Shown here: one piece after another, positions 26,842 to 34,334 of the stretch
Numbering within the stretch: the first letter of the stretch is position 1
Layout: every line of letters starts with the position of its first letter
DNA from: Chryseobacterium sp.
Lineage (GTDB): Bacteria; Bacteroidota; Bacteroidia; Flavobacteriales; Weeksellaceae
NCBI GenBank assembly: GCA_031277615.1
Contig: JAITMC010000037.1
Location: 99,278 to 163,277 of the forward strand
Direction: 5' to 3'
DNA: 64,000 nucleotides
Position numbers and translations under genes: made by a program
The notes under the pieces: generated by a model
The model's input: only the letters and a program-made list of their open reading frames with translations
Database searches by the model: none
What the model was told of the DNA's origin: nothing

Positions 26842-27188
26842 GTTTTTAGTTAATTTTAGTGGTATCTTATACCTATTTTCAAATCATGCTGATTTGGTTA
26901 GCATTCGAATGGTCTTGAATTTTATTTTTTTACTATTTTGATAAAATAAATAATTTTTATTTTATCCTACTAAAACCACATGAAGTCTTTTATTACAATC
27001 TTTTATAATACTTATTATATTATACAAATATAGATAAAAATAAGCGTATCTTATTTGAATATTCCTGTGGATTCTTTTATAAACAAACGTAATGAAGGTA
27101 TTGTCAAAAAAGAAAAAGTAAAAACCAGATATTCTCTATAATTTCCTATTTTCAATCACATTTATTGATTTTCATGTAATAATAAAGA
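26842..27188. other. Promoter region of the nurA-herA operon
   Basis: 347 bp, very AT-rich, between the XRE regulator 3' end and nurA. No ORF of note. Holds the inverted repeat at 26940-26966. No tRNA, integrase or clear direct repeat marking an insertion site. Confidence 0.6.
26940..26966. promoter_or_regulatory. Perfect 11-bp inverted repeat upstream of nurA
   Basis: GATAAAATAAA, TAATT, TTTATTTTATC. It lies about 100 bp before the nurA start. It may be an operator for an operon regulator (XRE protein next door or the HTH-methyltransferase) or an AT-rich terminator of the XRE gene, which is 222 bp upstream on the same strand. Confidence 0.5.
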
Positions 27189-27578
27189 TTACTTCCTATC
27201 TATCAACCTCTCCAACTTCTCAATCATCTCTTTCTGTTGCTGAAGCATACGCTCATAAAGCTCAACCATTTTATCAAGAGGGTTAAACGTGAAATTAGGA
27301 TAATAGTTATAACCATTCGATTGGTCGTTGAAAGTATTAGAAATAATATTCACCGCCTGTTCCTCATCAAAATTCTCAATCGCTTCCGCCGGAACTTTCA
27401 AAATCTTTGCTACCTGCGCCAGGATATCAGATTCTACGGTTTCTTTTTGTTCTAAAAGAGAGACTTTCTTCTGGTTCCAGTCGTCACCTAATTCAAAAGC
27501 TAAGGCTTCCTGCTTGATGCCCAGCATTTCACGGAAACGTTTTATATTTCTACCCTGATGTATTTTCTTATTTTGCAT
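27189..27578 (-). CDS. XRE-type HTH regulator with C-terminal coiled coil
   Basis: 129-aa protein from ATG at 27578 (frame open to 27593). HTH_3 domain ~5-62: NIKRFREMLGIKQEALAFEL, KKVSLLEQKETVESDIL, AKILKVPAEAIENF. Then a polar linker (SNGYNYYPNFTFNPLDK) and a C-terminal heptad-rich helix (MVELYERMLQQQKEMIEKLE) suited to oligomerisation. This form is common in Bacteroidetes. It is upstream of the HerA-NurA operon on the same strand and divergent from the SymE-like gene; either could be its target. Confidence 0.85.
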   Translation of the reverse strand: MQNKKIHQGRNIKRFREMLGIKQEALAFELGDDWNQKKVSLLEQKETVESDILAQVAKILKVPAEAIENFDEEQAVNIISNTFNDQSNGYNYYPNFTFNPLDKMVELYERMLQQQKEMIEKLERLIDRK

Positions 27579-27742
27579 ATCTGTGTAAGTCATAATAACA
27601 AATATAAAGTTTTAAAAGATAAAAATAAAGTCCGGCTCTAAAATAAATAATCTTCTAAAATATCCGTTCTGTCACATAAAATATCCTTTCGTAAACTGGT
27701 ATAGCTTCCCCCGTATTTCTTGCTTTGCTGAAAAACAACGAT

Positions 27743-27973
27743 ATGAGAGAAATAATTATTCGGGGCAAATATAAGATTGTGTCCGTTAGGAACCTTACGG
27801 TTTCCCATAAATCCTTTGAGAGAGCGTACAGAAGGCTGGTTTTCTTTCCGGAAATCCGGCTGGCAGGGAAGTGGCTGCTGGAATCCGGTTTTGAACCGGG
27901 AGACCGGGTGGTAGTAACGGTTTGCAGAAACAGGATTGTCCTGGAAAAAGAAACAAAGGATGAGGCGTTATAA
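27743..27973 (+). CDS. SymE-like type I toxin (AbrB-fold)
   Basis: 76-aa protein from ATG at 27743 (frame open to 27725). The stretch FPEIRLAGKWLLESGFEPGD followed by RVVVTVCRNRIVLEKE is the SymE signature (swapped-hairpin AbrB-like fold). Family members are SOS-linked toxins repressed by an antisense RNA (SymR in E. coli). Whether an antisense RNA exists here cannot be seen. Divergent from the XRE gene. Small size and accessory context fit an addiction or stress module. Confidence 0.75.
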   Translation: MREIIIRGKYKIVSVRNLTVSHKSFERAYRRLVFFPEIRLAGKWLLESGFEPGDRVVVTVCRNRIVLEKETKDEAL

Positions 27974-28313
27974 ATTGATACTCTTCTGAAGTGATAAATT
28001 GTACGGTTGATCATCATTATTCTGATATCCTGCTATGCCCGATTCCGGGTTTGAAAATGGAAAACAGGTAGATTTATAACTTTCTTTGGCTCTGAATTAA
28101 ATGCAGAGTTTTTAAAATATATACCGTAGATTTTTTTAGGAAGCAAAAGATGGAATTAACTCCGCTGATTCGACAAAGGAGAGATTAGTATTGCGGTGTA
28201 CTCCGGATGCTTATGTATAACAACTGAATTTGCATGATAATGTGGGTTTCGGCGGCCGGAGGCCGCCGAAACCCTTTTTAAAAACCAATACTATCCATTC
28301 AAAAAAGCCATCA
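27974..28313. other. Intergenic spacer after the SymE-like gene
   Basis: 340 bp without a gene; mostly AT-rich except for the GC-rich hairpin at 28244-28279. Confidence 0.5.
28244..28279 (+). terminator. Perfect 14-bp GC-rich hairpin with T-run
   Basis: GGGTTTCGGCGGCC, loop GGA, GGCCGCCGAAACCC, then TTTTTA. Stem is unusually GC-rich for the surroundings. Fits a plus-strand terminator but lies 270 bp past the symE stop, so it may instead be an independent repeat element; it also lies at the 3' end of the convergent DUF6265 gene. Confidence 0.65.
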
Positions 28314-28793
28314 TTACTTTATCTTCCTCATGGGAAACTGTTGTTTCATTTCCCGGCCGTCTTTTTTTCCGGAAATCTCAGCCAGAAGGGAATCTTTCCC
28401 TTTTTTCTGATAGGAAATTGCCTGTGGAAAATCGTGGAGTGGATTTTCAAAGCGAACAGCTTCAGCCGTCGGACTGCTCTTTGCAACAAAGCTCACGGGA
28501 AATCCACCGTTTTGATTTTTCACAGAAACCATGTAATGCAGCTTTTTATCTTTTTCGACGAGCCGGACGGTCTCAAATAACAGGGTATCTTTATTTTTCA
28601 GAAAATAACTTTTGCCCTGGAATTCAACAGGACTTTTTCTGGTCCATGTTTCATAAAGGCTGCCTTTGGGTGTTTTGGTTTCCCAGGTTCCGAGAAGCCA
28701 TTCCATTTTTTTTATTTCACTTTGGCGCACCGTCCATGCAGATAAGATCATAAGGCCCGCTGCGACAGGTAACAGTTTTGTTTTCATAATCAT
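28314..28793 (-). CDS. DUF6265 family exported protein
   Basis: 159-aa protein with an N-terminal signal-like stretch (KLLPVAAGLMILSAWTV). The lipocalin-like DUF6265 features are MEWLLGTWETKTPKG, YETWTRKSPVEFQGKSYFL, KDTLLFETVRL, and VRFENPLHDFPQAISYQKKG. Function unknown. ATG 28793 or the third-codon ATG at 28787 are both possible. Monocistronic. Confidence 0.82.
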   Translation of the reverse strand: MIMKTKLLPVAAGLMILSAWTVRQSEIKKMEWLLGTWETKTPKGSLYETWTRKSPVEFQGKSYFLKNKDTLLFETVRLVEKDKKLHYMVSVKNQNGGFPVSFVAKSSPTAEAVRFENPLHDFPQAISYQKKGKDSLLAEISGKKDGREMKQQFPMRKIK

Positions 28794-28958
28794 GAAATTT
28801 TGAAGTTGAGCAAATTTCTGATAATCTCAGTCTTTAAAATTGTAAAAATGCGACATGATGATTTTCTGAAAACAGGTAAAAAAAATGAATAAGAGGAATC
28901 ATAGATTAACCTTACAATTCACAATTACTTCCGCCCTTCATCATCCGGTGTAAACTTA

Positions 28959-29771
28959 TTATTCTGTTCCATAAAAAAGTAAAGACATTTTCAGGTTTTC
29001 ACCATAAAATTCTTTAGGAGTAAGTCCTGTAAATTCTTTAAAATCTTTGATAAAATGGGCCTGATCATAAAAATCAGCTTCATGGGCAAGGGAAGTAAGA
29101 GAAGAAAACTCCCTATTCAATAATAGTTTGAGGGTTTTCTGAAGTCTGATGGTTTTGGAGAGCTGTTTGGGGCTCATTCCTATAGCGGATGAAAATTTCC
29201 TTTCCAGTTGTCTGCGGTTGATGTTATTCTGCCGGGAGAGTTCATCCACAGAAATCTGGCCGTTCATGGTTAAAAGAGTTTCAACAGTAGACTGTATCAT
29301 TCTGTCAATGGTTTGCGGGTTCAGTTTTTTTCTTAGAAAAGTTTCTATACTATTAATTTTTTCTTCGGTGGAAGGGGAATCTAATATCTTTTTTTCGAGA
29401 TCGGTTCCTTCCTGTCCAAAGAGTCTTTCCAGGGAAACCGCTTTATCATCCATTTCTTTAATGGGAATGGAAGCAAAAGGGATAAAGCCTTCATGGTGGA
29501 ACCTGACAGAAAATATCCCTGTTGTTCCTGTAGGCTCAATTATCAGAGGGCGGGTAAGCTGGCCAAAAACGCAGCTTCTGGGCTGTAAAATAGGGCTGCC
29601 GTCATCCATATACTGCTTGTAAAGATCGCCGTAATGGAAAATCATTTCCATACAACCATCCGGGACAATCGTTTGCTGTTGAGGTATTTTTTCCTCAGGA
29701 CTTTCCAGGGTCCAGTAGCATTTGATGAGAGCGGAAAGATCGGGATGAGGCGGGAAGGTACGGTAATCCAT
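28959..29771 (-). CDS. AraC family transcriptional regulator with DUF6597 N-terminal domain
   Basis: 270-aa regulator. N-terminal sensor domain ~1-125 of the DUF6597 type (PHPDLSALIKCYWTLE, IVPDGCMEMIFHYGD, FGQLTRPLII, FSVRFHHEGF). C-terminal AraC DNA-binding domain ~165-255 (SVDELSRQNNINRRQLERKF, GMSPKQLSKTIRLQKTLKLL, LTSLAHEADFYDQAHFIKDF, TGLTPKEFY). Target unknown; no adjacent obvious partner. Confidence 0.9.
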   Translation of the reverse strand: MDYRTFPPHPDLSALIKCYWTLESPEEKIPQQQTIVPDGCMEMIFHYGDLYKQYMDDGSPILQPRSCVFGQLTRPLIIEPTGTTGIFSVRFHHEGFIPFASIPIKEMDDKAVSLERLFGQEGTDLEKKILDSPSTEEKINSIETFLRKKLNPQTIDRMIQSTVETLLTMNGQISVDELSRQNNINRRQLERKFSSAIGMSPKQLSKTIRLQKTLKLLLNREFSSLTSLAHEADFYDQAHFIKDFKEFTGLTPKEFYGENLKMSLLFYGTE

Positions 29772-29861
29772 AGATAAACAGCTTTTAAATATCCATTTTA
29801 AATCTACTGAAATAAAACCGGATAAAGTTATTAGTAATTTTAAGATTCAAAATGTCCGATT

Positions 29862-31289
29862 TTACCGACTCAGTATTTCTCCTATGGCTTTGATGCTGTA
29901 TTCAAGCTGCTCCTCAGAAAGCGAGCCATAGCTCAGCCTGAATCCATTGACAGTCTGTTCATGACTGTATTGTTTAGGGTGAATGATATTGATGTTTTTC
30001 TCAGTCAGTAAACCTGTTACAGCATCCCAGTCCAGTGTTTTTTCAGGAGTGATCCAGAATGCCAGGCCTCCTTCAGGAACGGTATAGCCAGCCCATTTTT
30101 TAAGGTGTTTTTCCAGCAGACCGGAAACAAAATCCCTTTTATTTTTATAGTGTAGGGTTGCTTTTTTGATGTGCTTCTTCACGGCACCTTCTTTAATAAG
30201 CTGTAATACGGCCTGTTCCATGATCACATCCCCCTGCACATCGATGATTTTTCTGAGATCACCGATTTTTTGGAGCAGTTCCCGGTTTTTGGAAACAAGA
30301 TAACCGATCCTTAAAGCCGGAGCAACCACCTTACTCAGCGTTCCGATATACACATACCGGTCGAGATCCGGAAAACTGGAAACAGGAAGAATAGGGCGGT
30401 ACCCGAAATGAAATTCATTATCGTAATCGTCCTCAATAATCGTAAAGCCGTATTGGTTGGATAATTCAATCAGACGAAGCCTCCTTGCCAGACTTAGGGT
30501 AACCGTTGTAGGATACTGCCTGTGGGGAGTAATGTAGACAGCTTTTATATTATTGTGAAAAGTTAAAAGTTTTTCAATGTCTTCAACCAGAACACCTTCA
30601 TGATCTACTGTAACCGGAAGAAGCTCTGCTCCGGCATATTCAAAGGCTTTCCAGGCGGGCTGGTAACCTGGATTTTCTATAATCACCTGGTCACCTGGCT
30701 TTAAAAGGGCCTGAGCGGCCAGGAACATAGCCATCTGGCTGCCTCTGGTAATGGAGATTTCATGTTCACTGATATGCATTCCCCGCTGATGGTTCAGCAT
30801 TTGGGCAATACTTTTCCTGAATTCGGGATCGCCATGCTCACTGCTGTAACCCATCATCTGCCATTTTGCTTTCCTGCTGAAAATCTGCCGGTAAGCGCGG
30901 GCAAGTTCTGTTACCGGAGCAATCTTACTGTCCGGATGTCCGTCATCAAAGTTAATCATCATCTTACTGACAGGTCCTGATGGTATATCTTCCTCTATTC
31001 CTGCCTGGTGAACCCTCTCATGCAGAACCGGAAGTACATCGGATACAAATATTCCTTTTCTCTCTTTAGAAATGACCCATTCTTCGTTGCTCAGTACCTG
31101 ATAGGCTTCTACTACCGTATTTCTGTTGATTTTCAACAGCTGGGCGAGGTTTCTGCTCCCCGGAAGGGCATCCCCGGGCTTTAGCCGTCCCGAACGGATA
31201 TCTGCAATAATAGTATCGGCAATCTGAAGATAGACCGCCTTATTGAGATTTTTATCGATTTCAAATTCCAATTTCCAAGGTCTGAGCAT
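29862..31289 (-). CDS. MocR-type regulator: GntR winged helix fused to class I aminotransferase
   Basis: 475-aa PLP-dependent transcription factor. N-terminal GntR domain ~10-80 (YLQIADTIIADIRSGRLKPGD, LPGSRNLAQLLKINRNTVVEAYQVL). Aminotransferase-like domain ~115-475: ITRGSQMAMFLAAQALLKPGD, PGYQPAWKAFEYAGAE, ITPHRQYPTTVTLSL, IIEDDYDNEFHF, and the PLP-lysine motif GTLSKVVAPALRIGYLV. Divergent from the cupin/DHDPS/thioredoxin-like operon across a 101-bp gap, which is the usual MocR arrangement; it probably controls that operon in response to an amino compound or PLP (inference). Confidence 0.92.
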   Translation of the reverse strand: MLRPWKLEFEIDKNLNKAVYLQIADTIIADIRSGRLKPGDALPGSRNLAQLLKINRNTVVEAYQVLSNEEWVISKERKGIFVSDVLPVLHERVHQAGIEEDIPSGPVSKMMINFDDGHPDSKIAPVTELARAYRQIFSRKAKWQMMGYSSEHGDPEFRKSIAQMLNHQRGMHISEHEISITRGSQMAMFLAAQALLKPGDQVIIENPGYQPAWKAFEYAGAELLPVTVDHEGVLVEDIEKLLTFHNNIKAVYITPHRQYPTTVTLSLARRLRLIELSNQYGFTIIEDDYDNEFHFGYRPILPVSSFPDLDRYVYIGTLSKVVAPALRIGYLVSKNRELLQKIGDLRKIIDVQGDVIMEQAVLQLIKEGAVKKHIKKATLHYKNKRDFVSGLLEKHLKKWAGYTVPEGGLAFWITPEKTLDWDAVTGLLTEKNINIIHPKQYSHEQTVNGFRLSYGSLSEEQLEYSIKAIGEILSR

Positions 31290-31390
31290 CTGGACTAGTT
31301 GTTTATATAAAAACTGAATCAGTTAAACAGTCCAAATATAAAATAATTTTGTCATGCAATAAAGCAAAGAACTTTTAAATTTTTAAAATT
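31290..31390. promoter_or_regulatory. Divergent mocR/cupin promoter region
   Basis: On the plus strand TAATTTTG at 31344-31351 matches the Bacteroidetes -7 box TAnnTTTG for the cupin operon. Upstream are the palindrome ACTGAATCAGT and the half-sites GGACT (near 31291) and AGTCC (near 31328), which may be MocR binding elements. Confidence 0.5.
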
Positions 31391-31846
31391 ATGGACAAGA
31401 CCCAATTCAGCTCAAAAGATTTTCATGAAACTTTTGCCAGACCCAAGTATGTAAAGCCAAGCCACCTGATTCATAAAAATGTTGAAAATGCAGGAGAGCA
31501 TAACCAGTTTTCAACGGAAAGGAAACATCCGGTATTTTTTGTTGACCTTCCGAGCAAAAATGTGAGCATGACCATCGGCGGACTTCTTCCGGGACAGCAG
31601 ACCAACAGACACAGACATACCTATGAAACCGTATTATTTGTGATTGAAGGAAAAGGATGGACCGAAGTGGAAGATGAAAGGGTGCACTGGGAAGCTGGAG
31701 ATGCCGTTTATATTCCTTCATGGGCCTGGCATAAGCATCAGAATATGAGCGATACGGAACCTGCCAAATATATTGCCTGTGAAAATGCACCTCAGCTTCA
31801 GAATCTGGGTGTAGCCTTAAGGGAAGAAGAGGGCAGAGACCTTTAG
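31391..31846 (+). CDS. Cupin domain protein
   Basis: 151-aa single-domain cupin. Metal-binding motif 1 is about residues 70-90 (GQQTNRHRHTYETVLFVIEG, with two His and Glu), followed by GKGWTEVEDERVHWEAGDAV, and motif 2 is PSWAWHKHQN with His. Possible dioxygenase, isomerase or binding protein. First gene of an operon with a DHDPS-family aldolase and a thioredoxin-like protein, divergent from MocR. Substrate unknown. Confidence 0.85.
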   Translation: MDKTQFSSKDFHETFARPKYVKPSHLIHKNVENAGEHNQFSTERKHPVFFVDLPSKNVSMTIGGLLPGQQTNRHRHTYETVLFVIEGKGWTEVEDERVHWEAGDAVYIPSWAWHKHQNMSDTEPAKYIACENAPQLQNLGVALREEEGRDL

Positions 31847-31854
31847 GATCATCA

Positions 31855-31964
31855 CCATTAAGAAATACTGAAAGTTTAAGCGCAGTTAGGAAAGCCATTC
31901 TGATTTTAATTTTAAAGAAAACCTGCCTTAACCCTCTTAACGGCTTAAACTTTCTTCTTAATGG
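31855..31964. repeat. Long imperfect inverted repeat between cupin and DHDPS genes
   Basis: Left arm contains CCATTAAGAA and GAAAGTTTAAGC (31855-31881), right arm GCTTAAACTTTCTTCTTAAT (31943-31962). About 60 bases lie between. It fills most of the 161-bp gap in the operon and could fold in the RNA or be a miniature mobile element. Confidence 0.6.
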
Positions 31965-32007
31965 CCACCGATGTAACCCATTATTTAACTTTTAAAACCA
32001 ACAAAAT

Positions 32008-32892
32008 ATGAAGAATATTCCATTTAAAGGAGTCATTGCCTATCCTATAACCCCTTTTGACGGGAATGAGAAAGTAGATATTCCGCTATTTAAAAAACTG
32101 ACTGAGCGACTGATCACTTCCGGAAGTCATGGAATAGCCCCGCTGGGAAGTACCGGCGTGATGCCTTATCTCTCCGATGAGGAAAAAGAAGCGGTAACAG
32201 AGGCAACAATAGAACAGACCAAAGGAAGAGTTCCGGTCCTTGTAGGAGTATCCAATCTTACCACAGACAAAACCGTTCATCATGCCAAATTTGCGGAAAA
32301 AGCCGGTGCCGATGCGGTCATGATTATTCCCATGAGCTACTGGAAGCTTACCGATGATGAGATTGTAGCCCACTATGATGCAGTAGCCGGCAAGATTTCT
32401 ATTCCTATTATGGCGTATAACAATCCGGCTACGAGCGGAGTTGATATGTCACCCGCACTTCTTAAGAGACTGCTGGAAATCCCCAATATAACGATGATTA
32501 AGGAAAGTTCCGGGGATATTCAGAGAATGCATTACCTGAGAAAAGAGCTGGGAGAGGACGTTGCTTTTTATAACGGGTCCAATCCGCTGGCACTGGCTGC
32601 TTTTACTGCCGGGGCAAGAGGATGGTGTACGGCAGCCCCGAACCTGATACCGGAGCTTAATGTCGCTTTATATCATGCGGTAGAGGAAGGCAATATGGAA
32701 AAGGCTCAGGAGGTTTTTTACAGACAGTTTGATCTGCTGAAATTTATCGTTAACAAAGGACTTCCGAGAGCCGTAAAAGCCGGCCTGAATATTCTGGGCG
32801 AAGAAGGCGGAAATTTAAGAAGCCCGTTAAAACCTTTAACTCCCGCAGAAACGGAAGACCTTAAAAATATTATGACAACTCTTATTCAATAA
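32008..32892 (+). CDS. Dihydrodipicolinate synthase/N-acetylneuraminate lyase family aldolase
   Basis: 294-aa class I aldolase, TIM barrel. Schiff-base Lys165 in MIKESSGD, catalytic Tyr137 in IMAYNNPATSG and the substrate loop PLGSTGVMPYLS (GSTG in place of the DapA GTTGE) are visible. The missing Glu after GTTG suggests it is not the housekeeping DapA but a catabolic or 4-hydroxyproline/keto-acid-type member. Nine bases from the thioredoxin-like gene. Probably regulated by the divergent MocR protein. Confidence 0.88.
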   Translation: MKNIPFKGVIAYPITPFDGNEKVDIPLFKKLTERLITSGSHGIAPLGSTGVMPYLSDEEKEAVTEATIEQTKGRVPVLVGVSNLTTDKTVHHAKFAEKAGADAVMIIPMSYWKLTDDEIVAHYDAVAGKISIPIMAYNNPATSGVDMSPALLKRLLEIPNITMIKESSGDIQRMHYLRKELGEDVAFYNGSNPLALAAFTAGARGWCTAAPNLIPELNVALYHAVEEGNMEKAQEVFYRQFDLLKFIVNKGLPRAVKAGLNILGEEGGNLRSPLKPLTPAETEDLKNIMTTLIQ

Positions 32893-32901
32893 TTCAATCT
32901 T

Positions 32902-33135
32902 ATGAAAAAATCCATTTTTTATCATGCCGGATGTCCGGTTTGTATCAGTGCAGAACACGATATTGTTACACTTATCGGTGCAGAACATGTAGAAATCATC
33001 CACCTTGGAAATGACAGAAGTAAAATTGCAGAAGCAGAAAAGGCCGGCGTACAGTCTGTTCCTGCTTTGGTAATGCCGCATGGAAATGTGCTTCACATTA
33101 ACTTTGGAGCATCCATGGAGGATGTGAAAAAATAA
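32902..33135 (+). CDS. Small thioredoxin-like protein with CPVC motif
   Basis: 77-aa thioredoxin/glutaredoxin-fold protein: IFYHAGCPVCISAEHDI with redox CxxC at about residues 11-14, and a cis-Pro segment GVQSVPALVMPHG. Shorter than thioredoxin, closer to glutaredoxin size. Last gene of the cupin/DHDPS operon; may act as reductant for one of its enzymes (inference). Confidence 0.8.
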   Translation: MKKSIFYHAGCPVCISAEHDIVTLIGAEHVEIIHLGNDRSKIAEAEKAGVQSVPALVMPHGNVLHINFGASMEDVKK

Positions 33136-33137
33136 CA

Positions 33138-33174
33138 AAATCCGGTAATGCTGATATTTCAGATTACCGGATTT
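33138..33174. terminator. Intrinsic terminator of the cupin/DHDPS operon
   Basis: AAATCCGGTAAT and ATTACCGGATTT, perfect 12-bp stem, 13-base loop, immediately after the thioredoxin-like stop codon. Convergent with the PNPOx-like gene and usable from both sides. Confidence 0.85.
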
Positions 33175-33290
33175 CTCTCTTTAGGTTCTGCTTGCTTATG
33201 GCAAGTAGTTAGTCGCTATTTGCCAGCCGCTTCCAATTATTTTTTATCTTGTGTAAAGGCAGCCGGAATTTCTTCTGTGCTGCTTTTTAT

Positions 33291-33797
33291 TTACACGGTG
33301 GCATTACCTTCAATACCATCTGCATTATTGGTTTTAATTCCTGTAATGGCAGACGCTACAAAACTGAAAAGGCTCACGAGTTTTCCTGCTTTGGTATCCC
33401 AGTAATACGTTTCTTTAGGTTCTACCCGGATAATGCTTACATCCGGATCATCTTTCCCGTCAAACCAGGCTTTTGCCATGGGCGACCATTTATCTTCAAT
33501 TGTTGCTTTGTCTTTATATACAGACGCTTCACCATATACCGAAAGATATTGGGAATCACTGTTGTTCATGAAAAACAGCTGCACCCTGCGGTCTTCCTTT
33601 ATTTCAAAATTCTTATTGCTGACAGAACTGCTGATAAACCATAAATTTCCGCTGTCATCGGTTTCTTGGAGCGTCATTGGTCTTGAATTCAAAGGCTGCG
33701 TTTCCAGGTCGGTACAAAACATACAGATTCTTGCTTTTTCCGACAGTTCCTTAATTTTTTTAATCGCTTCGAGGTGGGTTAAGTTTTGTGTGGACAT
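33291..33797 (-). CDS. Pyridoxamine 5'-phosphate oxidase family protein (general stress protein 26-like)
   Basis: 168-aa FMN-binding split-barrel protein. Features: ARICMFCTDLETQPLNSRPM, SGNLWFISSSVSNKNFEIKE, VQLFFMNNSDSQYLSVYGEA, KAWFDGKDDPDVSIIRVEP and TYYWDTKAGKLVSLF. This is the general-stress GSP26 type; the biochemical substrate is usually unknown. Monocistronic. Confidence 0.88.
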   Translation of the reverse strand: MSTQNLTHLEAIKKIKELSEKARICMFCTDLETQPLNSRPMTLQETDDSGNLWFISSSVSNKNFEIKEDRRVQLFFMNNSDSQYLSVYGEASVYKDKATIEDKWSPMAKAWFDGKDDPDVSIIRVEPKETYYWDTKAGKLVSLFSFVASAITGIKTNNADGIEGNATV

Positions 33798-34334
33798 ACT
33801 ATTATATTTTAGGGTTTGGTATCATTAATAATGGCTGCTTTAAAGAATGAAAGCATAAATATTCCGTTAAAACATTCAAATACCTGACCAAACATAGGTT
33901 TTTTGTGGTATCTTATATTAATTTTTTCTTTTAAATCAGAGCTTAAACCTCATTACCCGGCTGAATGATTTTTTTACTCAGTTTCTTTCCCGAAAAATAA
34001 ATACGGACCATAACCTGATTACAGCGGTTCAACAGTTTATGCTTTAAAATAAAGGTTCGGTAACGTCAAAAGACCTTGAACATTTCACCGGATACTCTGA
34101 ACGGCATCTTGAGAGAAATTTTGAGCACAATATGGGATTAACGTCAAATCGTTCCGGATGAATAACGTTAATAATTATTCTAGAAAAACATTGCTTTTAA
34201 ATCCTTATGAATTTTTAGATTCTTGAAAAGCGCTTTAAAATATACAATCAGTATTATTTAGGCTTTATTAAAATCACTTGTTGGTGATAATTAAAATTTA
34301 ATTATATTTAATACTTCAAAAAACAAAACAATCA
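33798..34334. other. Intergenic region with a decayed AraC gene
   Basis: 537 bp. Left part is the upstream region of the PNPOx-like gene. The centre holds the AraC remnant at 33979-34161, and the right part (34162-34334) is AT-rich and must carry the promoter of the lipoprotein gene. Confidence 0.6.
33979..34161 (+). pseudogene. Remnant of an AraC-type DNA-binding domain
   Basis: The plus frame ending in TGA at 34159-34161 reads KGSVTSKDLEHFTGYSERHL then ERNFEHNMGLT, an AraC helix-turn-helix with the characteristic YSERHLER. Upstream in the same frame DHNLITAVQQFML is cut from it by an in-frame TAA at about 34033. The rest of the gene is missing on both sides. No start codon in place. Confidence 0.7.

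Noticed and set aside
20446-27188. Attachment-site direct repeats bordering the AT-rich island
   Set aside because: I compared the sequence either side by eye and found no convincing direct repeat or tRNA; the borders are undefined.
27655-28017. 120-codon minus-strand ORF opposite the SymE-like gene
   Set aside because: Low-complexity, serine-rich translation without recognisable domain, entirely antisense to the SymE-like gene, which has a clear family signature.
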